From NCBI GenBank assembly GCA_036488725.1, contig DASXHD010000132.1, positions 1 through 64,000 of the forward strand: DNA of 64,000 bases, written 5' to 3'. Each line of letters starts with the position of its first letter. Position 1 is the first letter of the stretch. The notes beneath the pieces were generated by a model. It saw nothing but the letters and a program-made list of their open reading frames with translations, ran no database searches and was not told the origin of the DNA. The position numbers and the translations under genes are program-made. Below, in pieces: positions 8,126 to 15,152 of the stretch. Source of the stretch: DASXHD01 sp036488725. Lineage in GTDB: Bacteria; Myxococcota_A; Polyangia; Polyangiales; Polyangiaceae.

Positions 8126-9049
8126 TCAGGCTTCTTTGTAGATCTTGATGACGTCCGCAAGCAGCTTGAGCGCTTCCGGGCGCGGCCGTTGGAACGCGTT
8201 GCGCCCCATGATCGAGCCGAACGCGCCGCCCTTGGCGATCTCTTTGATCTCGGCGAGCACCTCGTCCGTGCCCTTCGTCTCGCCGCCCGAGAAAATGAGG
8301 ATGCGCTTGCCGTTGAATGCACTCTGCACGCAATGCTTCACGCGGTCGCTCAGCGTCTTGGTCGGGATGGAGTACTTCTCGAAGACTTTCTTCGCCTCGG
8401 GCTGCTCGATGTGGTCCTTCGGCGCTTTGATCTTGATGACGTGCGCGCCGAGCTGCGCCGAGATTTGCGCCGCGTAGCCGGAGACGTCGACCGCGGTCTC
8501 GCCCTCTTTCGAGATGCCCGCGCCGCGCGGGTACGCCCAGACGACGGTTGGAAGTCCAACCGTCTTGGCCTCGAGGATGAGCTCGCGGAGCGCCTCGTAC
8601 ATTTGGTTGCGCGCGCCCGAGCCGGGATAAATCGTGTAGCCGATCGCGGCGCAGCCGAGGCGGAGCGCGTCGTCAACCGAGCCGGTCACCGCGGAGCACG
8701 GCTGATCGACCTTGGCGAGCGTGTCGGAGTTGTTGAGCTTCAAGATGAGCGGCAAGTGGCCCGCGTAGCGATCGGCGACCGCCTCGAGAAATCCGAGCGG
8801 CGCGGCGTACGCGTTGCACCCGGCGTCGACGGCGAGCTGCGCGTGGTAATCGGGGTCGTAGCCGTCCGGATTGGGCTGAAACGAGCGCGCGGGCCCGTGC
8901 TCGAAGCCTTGGTCGACGGGCAGGATGACCATCTTGCCGGTCCCCGCGAGCGCGCCGTGGTTCATCATGCGCGCGAGGTTGGCGCGAACGCCGGGGCTAT
9001 CGGATGAGTACCAGGAGAGGATCTGTTTGACGCGGTCAGTGAGCGGCAT
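8126..9049 (-). CDS. fbaB: Class I fructose-bisphosphate aldolase (FbaB/DhnA type)
   Basis: A 307-residue protein of the archaeal/bacterial class I aldolase family, which cleaves fructose 1,6-bisphosphate through a Schiff-base lysine. Family marks are LPVDQGFEHGP, YPGSGARNQMYEAL, VVWAYPRGAG and, at the phosphate-binding end, ILIFSGGETKG and GSIMGRNAFQRP. The Schiff-base lysine is expected in HVIKIKAPKD. The gene lies in an operon between the Coq4-like gene (14-base overlap) and the aspartyl protease. Fructose-bisphosphatase is encoded 1.5 kb away on the other strand, which fits a gluconeogenic role. Confidence 0.92.
   Translation of the reverse strand: MPLTDRVKQILSWYSSDSPGVRANLARMMNHGALAGTGKMVILPVDQGFEHGPARSFQPNPDGYDPDYHAQLAVDAGCNAYAAPLGFLEAVADRYAGHLPLILKLNNSDTLAKVDQPCSAVTGSVDDALRLGCAAIGYTIYPGSGARNQMYEALRELILEAKTVGLPTVVWAYPRGAGISKEGETAVDVSGYAAQISAQLGAHVIKIKAPKDHIEQPEAKKVFEKYSIPTKTLSDRVKHCVQSAFNGKRILIFSGGETKGTDEVLAEIKEIAKGGAFGSIMGRNAFQRPRPEALKLLADVIKIYKEA
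8318..8328. repeat. TGYA-NNN-TRCA palindrome, centre CTC
   Basis: TGCACTCTGCA inside fbaB, with flanks TTGAA and CGCAA. It encodes Val-Gln-Ser-Ala with codons CAG AGT GCA. Confidence 0.6.
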
Positions 9050-9593
9050 GCGCCTGGTGTACTTGACGATCCGCGGCGGGTCTAGGGGCGTAGGCGTGGA
9101 GCTTTCGAGGGCGATCGGCGACGCCCGAGGCGGGGACCTCGAGCATGCGGCGGAGCTCGGCGACGCTCATCGCGAGGAGCTCTTCGTAGCGCGCGTCGAA
9201 TTCGTTTTTGGGCAAACGGCAGAGCGGAAAAAGCGACGCACCGCGCGCCGCGCGAAAGGCCCGAATGGCGCGCCGCGGCGCCACGAGCAGCCCGAGGAGG
9301 CTCCCCGACGCGACGATGCCGCCGACGTATGGCCCGAGCGCCGCGAGCCCGCCGCGCGCTTCCCACATCGAAATTTCGCCTTCGCCGGCGAGGTCGGTCC
9401 CGAACCCGGTCGCGACGTGATGAAGGTCATGGAGCATGATCCCGACGCGATGCCGCCGCGTGTTCAGCACCGCGAAACGGATCCCGAAGAACGACGCCTT
9501 CGTCCACTTGGCGTCGTACTCGTCGACCGTGAACCCATTTTCGGCCAAGTAGGCGTCGCGCGCCTCGCGCACCGTCGAATCCATGCAAGCCAC
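9036..9593 (-). CDS. Coq4-like protein
   Basis: A 185-residue protein. Residues about 54-71 carry HDLHH, then eleven residues, then Glu: the HDxxHx11E metal-binding motif of the Coq4 family, with HDLHHVATGFGTDLAGE in the usual wording. Coq4 is needed for ubiquinone synthesis in eukaryotes and some bacteria. A hydrophobic segment follows (VGGIVASGSLLGLLVA). The last 14 bases overlap the start of fbaB. Nothing else in the window belongs to ubiquinone synthesis, so the family assignment is firmer than the function. The first Met at 9593 was used; a second at codon 4 is equally possible. Confidence 0.68.
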   Translation of the reverse strand: MACMDSTVREARDAYLAENGFTVDEYDAKWTKASFFGIRFAVLNTRRHRVGIMLHDLHHVATGFGTDLAGEGEISMWEARGGLAALGPYVGGIVASGSLLGLLVAPRRAIRAFRAARGASLFPLCRLPKNEFDARYEELLAMSVAELRRMLEVPASGVADRPRKLHAYAPRPAADRQVHQAHAAH

Positions 9594-9637
9594 GTAGGGC
9601 TTGCGCCACGCTCCGGCCAGTCCTACGCCGTGACGCC

Positions 9638-10192
9638 GTGAACCTGGACGCGCTCGGAGGCCCGCCGTTGCTCGAGACCGAACGTTTTCGGCTTCGCGCG
9701 CTCGTGCCCGAAGACGCAGACGCTTTGCTACAGGTCTTCGGCGACGAAGAAGCGATGCGCTTTTACGATCGCGGCGTGATTCTCGAGCTCGGCGAGGCCC
9801 GCGTCTTGATCGCGACGCTGAACAAGCGGCGCGAGGACCGTCTCGGCATTCGCTGGGCGATCGCCGCGAAGTCCGACGGCGCCGTCGTCGGCACCATCGG
9901 CTACAACGCCTTCGTCGCGTCGGCTGATCGCGCGACGCTCGGTTACGACGTGGCTCGCGCGCACTGGGGTAAAGGCGTCGCCACGGAAGCCGTCCGGGCT
10001 GCCGTCGCGTGGGGTCACGCGACGCTCGGTCTACATCGCATCGAAGCCGTCGTCATGATCGGCAACGAGCGTTCGACGAACGTGCTGCGGAAGGCCGGTT
10101 TTCGCGAAGAAGGGCTGCTGCGCGGCTACGGGCGATGGAAAGCCGCGTACCACGACCTCCGCATGTTCTCTCACTTGCCGCCCGATCCGTAA
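9638..10192 (+). CDS. GNAT acetyltransferase, RimJ/RimL type
   Basis: A 184-residue N-acetyltransferase with a GTG start. It opens with the RimJ/RimL pattern LLETERFRLRALVPEDADAL and has the acetyl-CoA pocket GYDVARAHWGKGVATEAVRA near residues 105-125, then LGLHRIEAVVMIGNERSTNVLRKAGFREEG. Such enzymes acetylate protein N termini or small amines; the substrate is not predictable. The final 22 bases overlap the convergent monooxygenase gene. Confidence 0.87.
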   Translation: MNLDALGGPPLLETERFRLRALVPEDADALLQVFGDEEAMRFYDRGVILELGEARVLIATLNKRREDRLGIRWAIAAKSDGAVVGTIGYNAFVASADRATLGYDVARAHWGKGVATEAVRAAVAWGHATLGLHRIEAVVMIGNERSTNVLRKAGFREEGLLRGYGRWKAAYHDLRMFSHLPPDP

Positions 10193-10503
10193 GCGCGCTC
10201 CACCCGGGCGACGCGGAGCATGTAGTCGACGTACCAGCGCGCTCGGCCGGCCGATTGCGCTTCGCGGTGGACGGCGTTCGCTTTCCACGCGGCGACCGAC
10301 GCTTCGTCGCGCCAGTAGCTCACCGTGATGCCGAGGCCGGAGGCGTCGCGCACGCTCTCGATGCCGAGGAAGCCGGGCTGGTCGGGCGCGAGCCGTTCGA
10401 GCGCCTCGGCCATTTGGTTGTATTCTACATGTTCCGCGTCGGAGCGCTGCGAGGTGAAGACGGCCGCCCAGTACGGCGGCTCCGGCGTCCTTGCGATGCT
10501 CAT
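10171..10503 (-). CDS. Antibiotic biosynthesis monooxygenase (ABM) domain protein
   Basis: A 110-residue ferredoxin-like ABM protein. Typical marks are FTSQRSDAEHVEYNQMAEALERLAPDQPGFLGIESVRD, then GITVSYWRDEASVAAWKANAVHREAQSAGR and the closing WYVDYMLRVARVER. Members act as small oxygenases or heme/stress-related proteins; no cofactor residue is diagnostic here. The start at MSIART was chosen as the first Met of the domain; another Met four codons upstream is possible. The gene is divergent from fbp with 28 bases between them. It carries the 11-base palindrome at 10419. Confidence 0.8.
   Translation of the reverse strand: MSIARTPEPPYWAAVFTSQRSDAEHVEYNQMAEALERLAPDQPGFLGIESVRDASGLGITVSYWRDEASVAAWKANAVHREAQSAGRARWYVDYMLRVARVERAYGSGGK
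10419..10429. repeat. TGYA-NNN-TRCA palindrome, centre TTC
   Basis: TGTATTCTACA inside the ABM gene. On the coding strand it gives CAT GTA GAA TAC AAC, with the rare GTA codon. Confidence 0.65.
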
Positions 10504-10531
10504 TGTCGCGATCATAGGATGTGCATTCGCG

Positions 10532-11563
10532 ATGGCTGACAGCATTTCACACATCCCGCCCCCGGTTTCGCAAACGCACGGCACCACGCTGCGCGACCAC
10601 GTGCTCGCCGGGATGCGCGCCGCGCCGGGCGCGACGGGCGAGTTCACGTCGCTGCTCAGTCACATCTCGCTCGCCATTCGCATCATCGCGTCGCGCGTTC
10701 GCCAGGCGGGCCTCGCCGATTTGCTCGGCTACACCGGCGAGATCAACGTCCAAGGCGAAGCGGTTCAAAAGCTCGACGCGTACGCCAACGAAGTGCTCGT
10801 CAACGTGCTCGAGCGAAGCGGACACTGCGGCATCATCGGCAGCGAGGAGCTCGAGGGCGCGAAGACCGCGGGGCACCCGGGAAAATACGTCGTTTTGTTC
10901 GATCCGCTCGACGGCTCGAGCAACATCGATTTGAACGTTTCGATCGGGACGATCTTCGCGGTGCTTCGCCGGCAAGATCCGACGTCGCCGCCTTCGGTGA
11001 ACGAAGCGCTGCGGCCCGGTCGCGATCTCATCGCCGCCGGCTACGCGCTCTATGGGCCGTCGACGCTGATGGTCCTCTCGACCGGACAAGGCGTGCACGT
11101 CTTCACGATGGACCCGAACGTCGGAGAATTTTTTCTCTGCCAGTCGAACGTTCGCTGCCCGCCGCGCGGCGCGCTCTATTCGGTCAACGAAGGCAATCAC
11201 GCGCGCTGGTCGCCCGGCATTCAAAAATGGAACGCTTGGATCAAAGGCGACGCGAAAGACGAGGGACGTCCCTACGGTCATCGCTACGTCGGCTCGCTCG
11301 TCGCCGACGCGCATCGCACGCTCTTGAAGGGCGGCATCTTCGCATACCCGGCCGACAAGAAGAGCCCGAACGGCAAGCTGCGTTTGCTCTACGAGGCGAA
11401 CCCGATGGCGTTCATCTTCGAGCAAGCCGGCGGCTCCGCGATCGACGGCGAGAACCGCATCCTCGACATCGCGCCGACGATTCTGCACGAGCGCACGCCG
11501 CTGATTCTCGGCTCGATGGAGGACGTCGAGGCGTATCGCGCCTTCTCGACCGGCGCGCGATAA
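10532..11563 (+). CDS. fbp: Fructose-1,6-bisphosphatase class I
   Basis: A 343-residue protein of normal length. The metal and substrate signature VLFDPLDGSSNIDLNVSIGT is near residues 128-148, with GEAVQKLD and IIGSEELE before it and the late signatures RYVGSLVADAHRTLLKGGIF and YPADKKSPNGKLRLLYEANP. It dephosphorylates fructose 1,6-bisphosphate in gluconeogenesis. The ATG in GATGGCTGAC begins the conserved N terminus; the open frame upstream is the antisense of the ABM gene. Confidence 0.93.
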   Translation: MADSISHIPPPVSQTHGTTLRDHVLAGMRAAPGATGEFTSLLSHISLAIRIIASRVRQAGLADLLGYTGEINVQGEAVQKLDAYANEVLVNVLERSGHCGIIGSEELEGAKTAGHPGKYVVLFDPLDGSSNIDLNVSIGTIFAVLRRQDPTSPPSVNEALRPGRDLIAAGYALYGPSTLMVLSTGQGVHVFTMDPNVGEFFLCQSNVRCPPRGALYSVNEGNHARWSPGIQKWNAWIKGDAKDEGRPYGHRYVGSLVADAHRTLLKGGIFAYPADKKSPNGKLRLLYEANPMAFIFEQAGGSAIDGENRILDIAPTILHERTPLILGSMEDVEAYRAFSTGAR

Positions 11564-11580
11564 TTGAGTAGATGGGGCGC

Positions 11581-12372
11581 ATGAAGAAATTGGCGCTCAT
11601 CCTCGCATTGACGCTCCCGCTCGCCTGCTCGAAGGACAAGACCGATTCCGCTGCGACGTCGGCTGCCTCCGCGTCCGCGTCCGCGACGACCGCGACGACC
11701 GCTGCGACGCCGAGCCTCCTCGACAAGGCGCTCTCTTTCGTGACCGGCGGCCCGTTCGAGGGCGAAATCACGATGCAGATGACCGACGAAGGCCGGCCGC
11801 CGCGCACGATGCTCTACGCCGTGAAGGGCAACAAGATGCGCTTCGACGTGCCCGGCCGCGGCGCCGAGGGCGACTCGTACGCGATCATGGACGGCGACAC
11901 GAAGAAGATGGTCACCGTCACCGATTCGAAGAAGATGGCGTTCGAGATGGACATGAACGCCGCCGGAAACCCGATGGCCGCGGCTGCCGCGGCGAACGCG
12001 GCGGCGAAACCGAACGTCGAAAAGACCGGCAAGACGGACACCGTCGCCGGCTACTCGTGCGAGGAATGGAAGATCACCGAGCCCAACGGCGACAAGACCG
12101 ACCTTTGCGCGGCGAAGGGCATCTCGTTTCCGTCGATGGGGCGCAGCGCGCCGTCGTGGGCAGGCGAGCTCGGCGAAGGCTTCTTCCCGTTGCGCGTCGT
12201 GACGACCGACTCGGCCGGCAAAGAGAAGTCGAAGATGGAAGTCACGAAGATCGAAAAGAAGACCGAGGACGCATCGCGCTTCGAAGTCCCCGCCGGTTAC
12301 AAGACGATGAACATGGGCGACATGATGAAGGGCCTCGGCGGCATGCACGGCCTCCACGGGATGCCGCACTAG
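11581..12372 (+). CDS. DUF4412-like lipoprotein
   Basis: A 263-residue protein. The signal MKKLALILALTLPLACSKD has the lipobox Cys at residue 16, followed by a Ser/Ala/Thr linker. The body has the DUF4412 pattern: FEGEITMQMT, KGNKMRFDVPG, YAIMDGDTKKMVTV, GYSCEEWKI, FPLRVVTTDSAGKEKSKMEVT and a Met/Gly/His-rich tail. Such proteins sit in the envelope and have no known enzymatic role. An in-frame ATG three codons earlier (11572) is an alternative start. The stop overlaps the convergent queE stop by four bases. Confidence 0.75.
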   Translation: MKKLALILALTLPLACSKDKTDSAATSAASASASATTATTAATPSLLDKALSFVTGGPFEGEITMQMTDEGRPPRTMLYAVKGNKMRFDVPGRGAEGDSYAIMDGDTKKMVTVTDSKKMAFEMDMNAAGNPMAAAAAANAAAKPNVEKTGKTDTVAGYSCEEWKITEPNGDKTDLCAAKGISFPSMGRSAPSWAGELGEGFFPLRVVTTDSAGKEKSKMEVTKIEKKTEDASRFEVPAGYKTMNMGDMMKGLGGMHGLHGMPH

Positions 12373-13022
12373 ACTCCCGTCGCGTTCGGGCTCCAGATGT
12401 ACTTGTGCATTTGAAGTTGAACGCGCACCGCGAGCGCGTCTTCGAGGACCCACGCGACGAGCTCGCGCGCGGCGAGCTTGCCGAAGACCGTGCTCGCGAG
12501 GAGGTTCGGCGTGCGCGCGGCGAGGTCGCGCTCGCGGACGACCGCGCGCATCCACTCGTAGTCGGCGCGATCGGCGAGGACGAATTTGATCTCGTCGCGC
12601 GGCGTGATGCGCTCGAGGTTGCTCCAGCGGTTGCGATGCGACTCGCCCGAGCCGGGCGCTTTGAGGTCCATGATTTTGTGCACGCGCGGATCGACGAGCG
12701 AGACGTCGGCCTCGCCGCTCGTCTCGATCAGCACGGTTTTTCCCGCGTCGCAGAGCTCGGTCATGAGCGGGAGCACCGCCGGCTGCAGGAGCGGCTCGCC
12801 GCCGGTGAGCTCGACGAGCGGCGTTCCTTTCGCGAGCGCCGCGCCCAGCACCTCGCTGCGCGACATGCGCGTGCCGCCGTAGAAGGCTTGCGGCGTGTCG
12901 CACCACGCGCAGCGCAAGTTGCACCCCGTCGTCCGCACGAAGGTGCACGGCAGCCCGGCGAACGTCGATTCGCCTTGGATGCTCGCGTAAATTTCGTGGA
13001 TGACGAGTGAGTCGTCTTTCAT
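12369..13022 (-). CDS. queE: 7-carboxy-7-deazaguanine synthase
   Basis: A 217-residue radical SAM enzyme of the queuosine pathway. It has EIYASIQGESTFAGLPCTFVRTTGCNLRCAWCDT, so the cluster motif is CxxxCxxC, then VELTGGEPLLQPAVLPL and LIETSGEADVSLVD. It converts 6-carboxytetrahydropterin to 7-carboxy-7-deazaguanine. The closing LQMHKYIWSP is also typical of the family. The start overlaps the stop of the small membrane protein (ATGA). Other queuosine genes are not in the window. Confidence 0.92.
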   Translation of the reverse strand: MKDDSLVIHEIYASIQGESTFAGLPCTFVRTTGCNLRCAWCDTPQAFYGGTRMSRSEVLGAALAKGTPLVELTGGEPLLQPAVLPLMTELCDAGKTVLIETSGEADVSLVDPRVHKIMDLKAPGSGESHRNRWSNLERITPRDEIKFVLADRADYEWMRAVVRERDLAARTPNLLASTVFGKLAARELVAWVLEDALAVRVQLQMHKYIWSPNATGV

Positions 13023-13267
13023 TGGACGTCGATCCAGACCTCGGAAGAAGACGGCGCAGCCGACGGTGCCGGACGAGGTTTTTGCGCCGTGAATGCGTGT
13101 GTATAATACAAATACATCCCGTACGCCGCCGCCGCGATCGCGAGGAGGGCGAGGAGCACGATGCGGACGAGCCCGCCGAGGCGCGGGGCCTGCACGTTGC
13201 CGCCGGTGATGTTGCGCACCTCGGCCTTGCGCTTCTTTTTTTCGGTGATGGGCGTTCCGAATCCCAT
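13019..13267 (-). CDS. Small single-helix membrane protein
   Basis: An 82-residue protein. A basic N terminus (EKKKRKAEVRN) is followed by one clear membrane helix, LVRIVLLALLAIAAAAYGMYLYY, and a Pro/Ala/Ser tail. It is coupled to queE by an ATGA overlap. I do not recognise a family. The DNA coding for YLYYTH is AT-rich against its surroundings because it contains the TGYA-NNN-TRCA palindrome at 13100. Confidence 0.6.
   Translation of the reverse strand: MGFGTPITEKKKRKAEVRNITGGNVQAPRLGGLVRIVLLALLAIAAAAYGMYLYYTHAFTAQKPRPAPSAAPSSSEVWIDVQ
13100..13110. repeat. TGYA-NNN-TRCA palindrome, centre TAA
   Basis: TGTATAATACA inside the small membrane protein gene. The coding strand reads TTG TAT TAT ACA, the same 12 bases as at 46150. 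Confidence 0.65.
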
Positions 13268-13297
13268 GGGCAAGCGGAAGTTGGTAGAAGCGAGGCG

Positions 13298-15151
13298 GTG
13301 CGTCAACCGCTGACGGGTGGTTTGGCCCTCGTTTCGGCGATCGCGTGGGTCGCCTGCGGCGGGGCCGCGCCGATGGCGGCCTCGTCGCCCGTCGTGGCCC
13401 GGCACGCGCCGCCTGCGATCGCGCCGGGGACATTTTGGGAGGACACGCCGACGGAGGGCGTTCGGCTGTCGGCGCCCAAGGTCGAGCCGAGCGACAAGGT
13501 CGGGCCGGACGGCGTCGCCGTCGCTCCACGAAACGACCACGAGCGCTCGTTCGGCGCGCGCTACGTCGCCCTCGCGCGCCAGCGGGTGCCGTTCGTCGTC
13601 ACGATGGACGCGCTCTTCTCGATCGCCGTGCGTGCAGTCGAGTGCGCGCTCGCGGAGGTCGACGACGGGCTCGCGGCTGCGTCGCTGACCGACGCGCTCG
13701 AACGAACCGGCGAGCGTCTCACGGCCGAGTCGCGCGCGGCGCGCTCCGACACCGCCGACGCTTACGCGCTCGCGCGCGGGATCGTCGCGGTCGGACGGAA
13801 GCTCCTCGATCCGAGCATCGACGTCGGCCCGACGACGCCCGCGGCCGACGCCGAGCTCGCAAAAATTCTCGCGCACGCCGGACCGGCGAAGAGCCCGCTC
13901 CTCGGGCGCGTGCTCGACTACGGCGCGTTCGACACGCAGGCGGGGCTCGCGTTCGGCGACGCGCGGCTGCCGCGTTTTCGCGCGGCCGCTTGGGTCGCGC
14001 ACGCGCCGCTCGCGCTCGCACGAGAGGACGGGTTGGACGTCGCGACTGCGCGCACGCAGGCGCGCGCCGCGGTGCTTCTCACGCGCGCGACCAACGACGC
14101 GTGGACCCACCTCGCGCGGCTTCGCGCCTTCACGAGCGGCGAGCCCGACGATCCCGGACCCGAGGCGCTCGCGCGGATCGCGCAAGCGATGGGCTTCGAT
14201 TTGCGCGACGAGCAAGGGCTCGGCAACGTCGTTCGGATCGACAAGCTCCGCGCGGCGCTCCTCCGCGCGGCAGGTCCCACCGTCGAAGACACGGGCGGAA
14301 GCATCGCGACGTTTCGTTTGCTCTCGCCGAGCGCGCCGGCCGACGCGCGTGCGCTCGCCGCAGCGGCGACGCCCGGCAAGCTGCCTTCAGCGCTCGACGT
14401 CGGCGCGGCGCTCGGTGCGACGGATCTCGCGGAGGACCCCGCGCGTCGGCACGCGTCGCTTCACGCGAGCATGCTCGACGCGATCGCTACTTACCTCGCG
14501 CCCTCTGCGATCGAAGCCGGCGCGCCGTGGTCGACGCGCGAGGCTTTTCGCAAACGAAAGATCGACGTCGCGCTCGCCGCGTGGGCCGAGCTTCGTCACG
14601 CCGAGGTTCCGTTCGCACGCCGCGCCGCGCGCGAAGCGATCGACGAGCCCGAGATCGCGTTCGACGACGCGCGCGGAGCGATCGAGCCGGCGCCCGAGGC
14701 CATCGCTCGTCTCGTCTCGTTCGTTCGGCAAGCCAAGCGCGGGCTCGCGTCGCTCGGAAGTCTTCACGAGACCGGCGCCGCGGCGCGCGTGCTCGACGCC
14801 GCATCCAAGATCCTCGAGAGCTCGCTCCACATCGCTGAAGCTCAGGGTCGCGCGCCGCTCTCGCCCGAGCTCGCGCGCGCGCTCGCGACGCTTCCATCGC
14901 GCATCGCGTCGCTCGAGCGGCGGCTTGGTCCGGCCGCGTCGCCGGAGGTCGTCGTGACTGCGGCCGACCTCGCGAGCGGTCGCGTGCTCGAGGATGCGGC
15001 GGGCGAAATCGAAGACGTCTGGCTTCTCGTCGATACGGGCGGCGTCGCGAGCGCGTTCGCAGGCGCCGCCGTGCCGTTCTACGAACGCACCGTGACGTTG
15101 CGATCGAACGACACGTCGTTCGCGCGCCAGCTCGCCGAGTCCCCGCGCTGA
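13298..15151 (+). CDS. DUF3160-like lipoprotein
   Basis: A 617-residue protein with a GTG start. The signal MRQPLTGGLALVSAIAWVACGG ends in a lipobox. The body matches the DUF3160 pattern: RQRVPFVVTMDALFSIAVRAVECALAEVDD, YALARGIVAVGRKLLDP, PRFRAAAWVAHAPLAL, ATRASVLLTRATN-like repeats and VVRIDKLRAALL. It is shorter than many DUF3160 proteins (often 700 or more) but complete at both ends. Cell-surface location is inferred from the lipobox; function is unknown. It is divergent from the small membrane protein gene with 30 bases between starts. Confidence 0.7.
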   Translation: MRQPLTGGLALVSAIAWVACGGAAPMAASSPVVARHAPPAIAPGTFWEDTPTEGVRLSAPKVEPSDKVGPDGVAVAPRNDHERSFGARYVALARQRVPFVVTMDALFSIAVRAVECALAEVDDGLAAASLTDALERTGERLTAESRAARSDTADAYALARGIVAVGRKLLDPSIDVGPTTPAADAELAKILAHAGPAKSPLLGRVLDYGAFDTQAGLAFGDARLPRFRAAAWVAHAPLALAREDGLDVATARTQARAAVLLTRATNDAWTHLARLRAFTSGEPDDPGPEALARIAQAMGFDLRDEQGLGNVVRIDKLRAALLRAAGPTVEDTGGSIATFRLLSPSAPADARALAAAATPGKLPSALDVGAALGATDLAEDPARRHASLHASMLDAIATYLAPSAIEAGAPWSTREAFRKRKIDVALAAWAELRHAEVPFARRAAREAIDEPEIAFDDARGAIEPAPEAIARLVSFVRQAKRGLASLGSLHETGAAARVLDAASKILESSLHIAEAQGRAPLSPELARALATLPSRIASLERRLGPAASPEVVVTAADLASGRVLEDAAGEIEDVWLLVDTGGVASAFAGAAVPFYERTVTLRSNDTSFARQLAESPR

Positions 15152-15152
15152 T

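Noticed and set aside
13100..13110. TGTATAATACA (also at 46150) as a promoter -10 box
   Set aside because: Both copies are inside genes with no start codon at a useful distance, and they belong to the TGYA-NNN-TRCA series. The resemblance to TATAAT follows from the palindrome.
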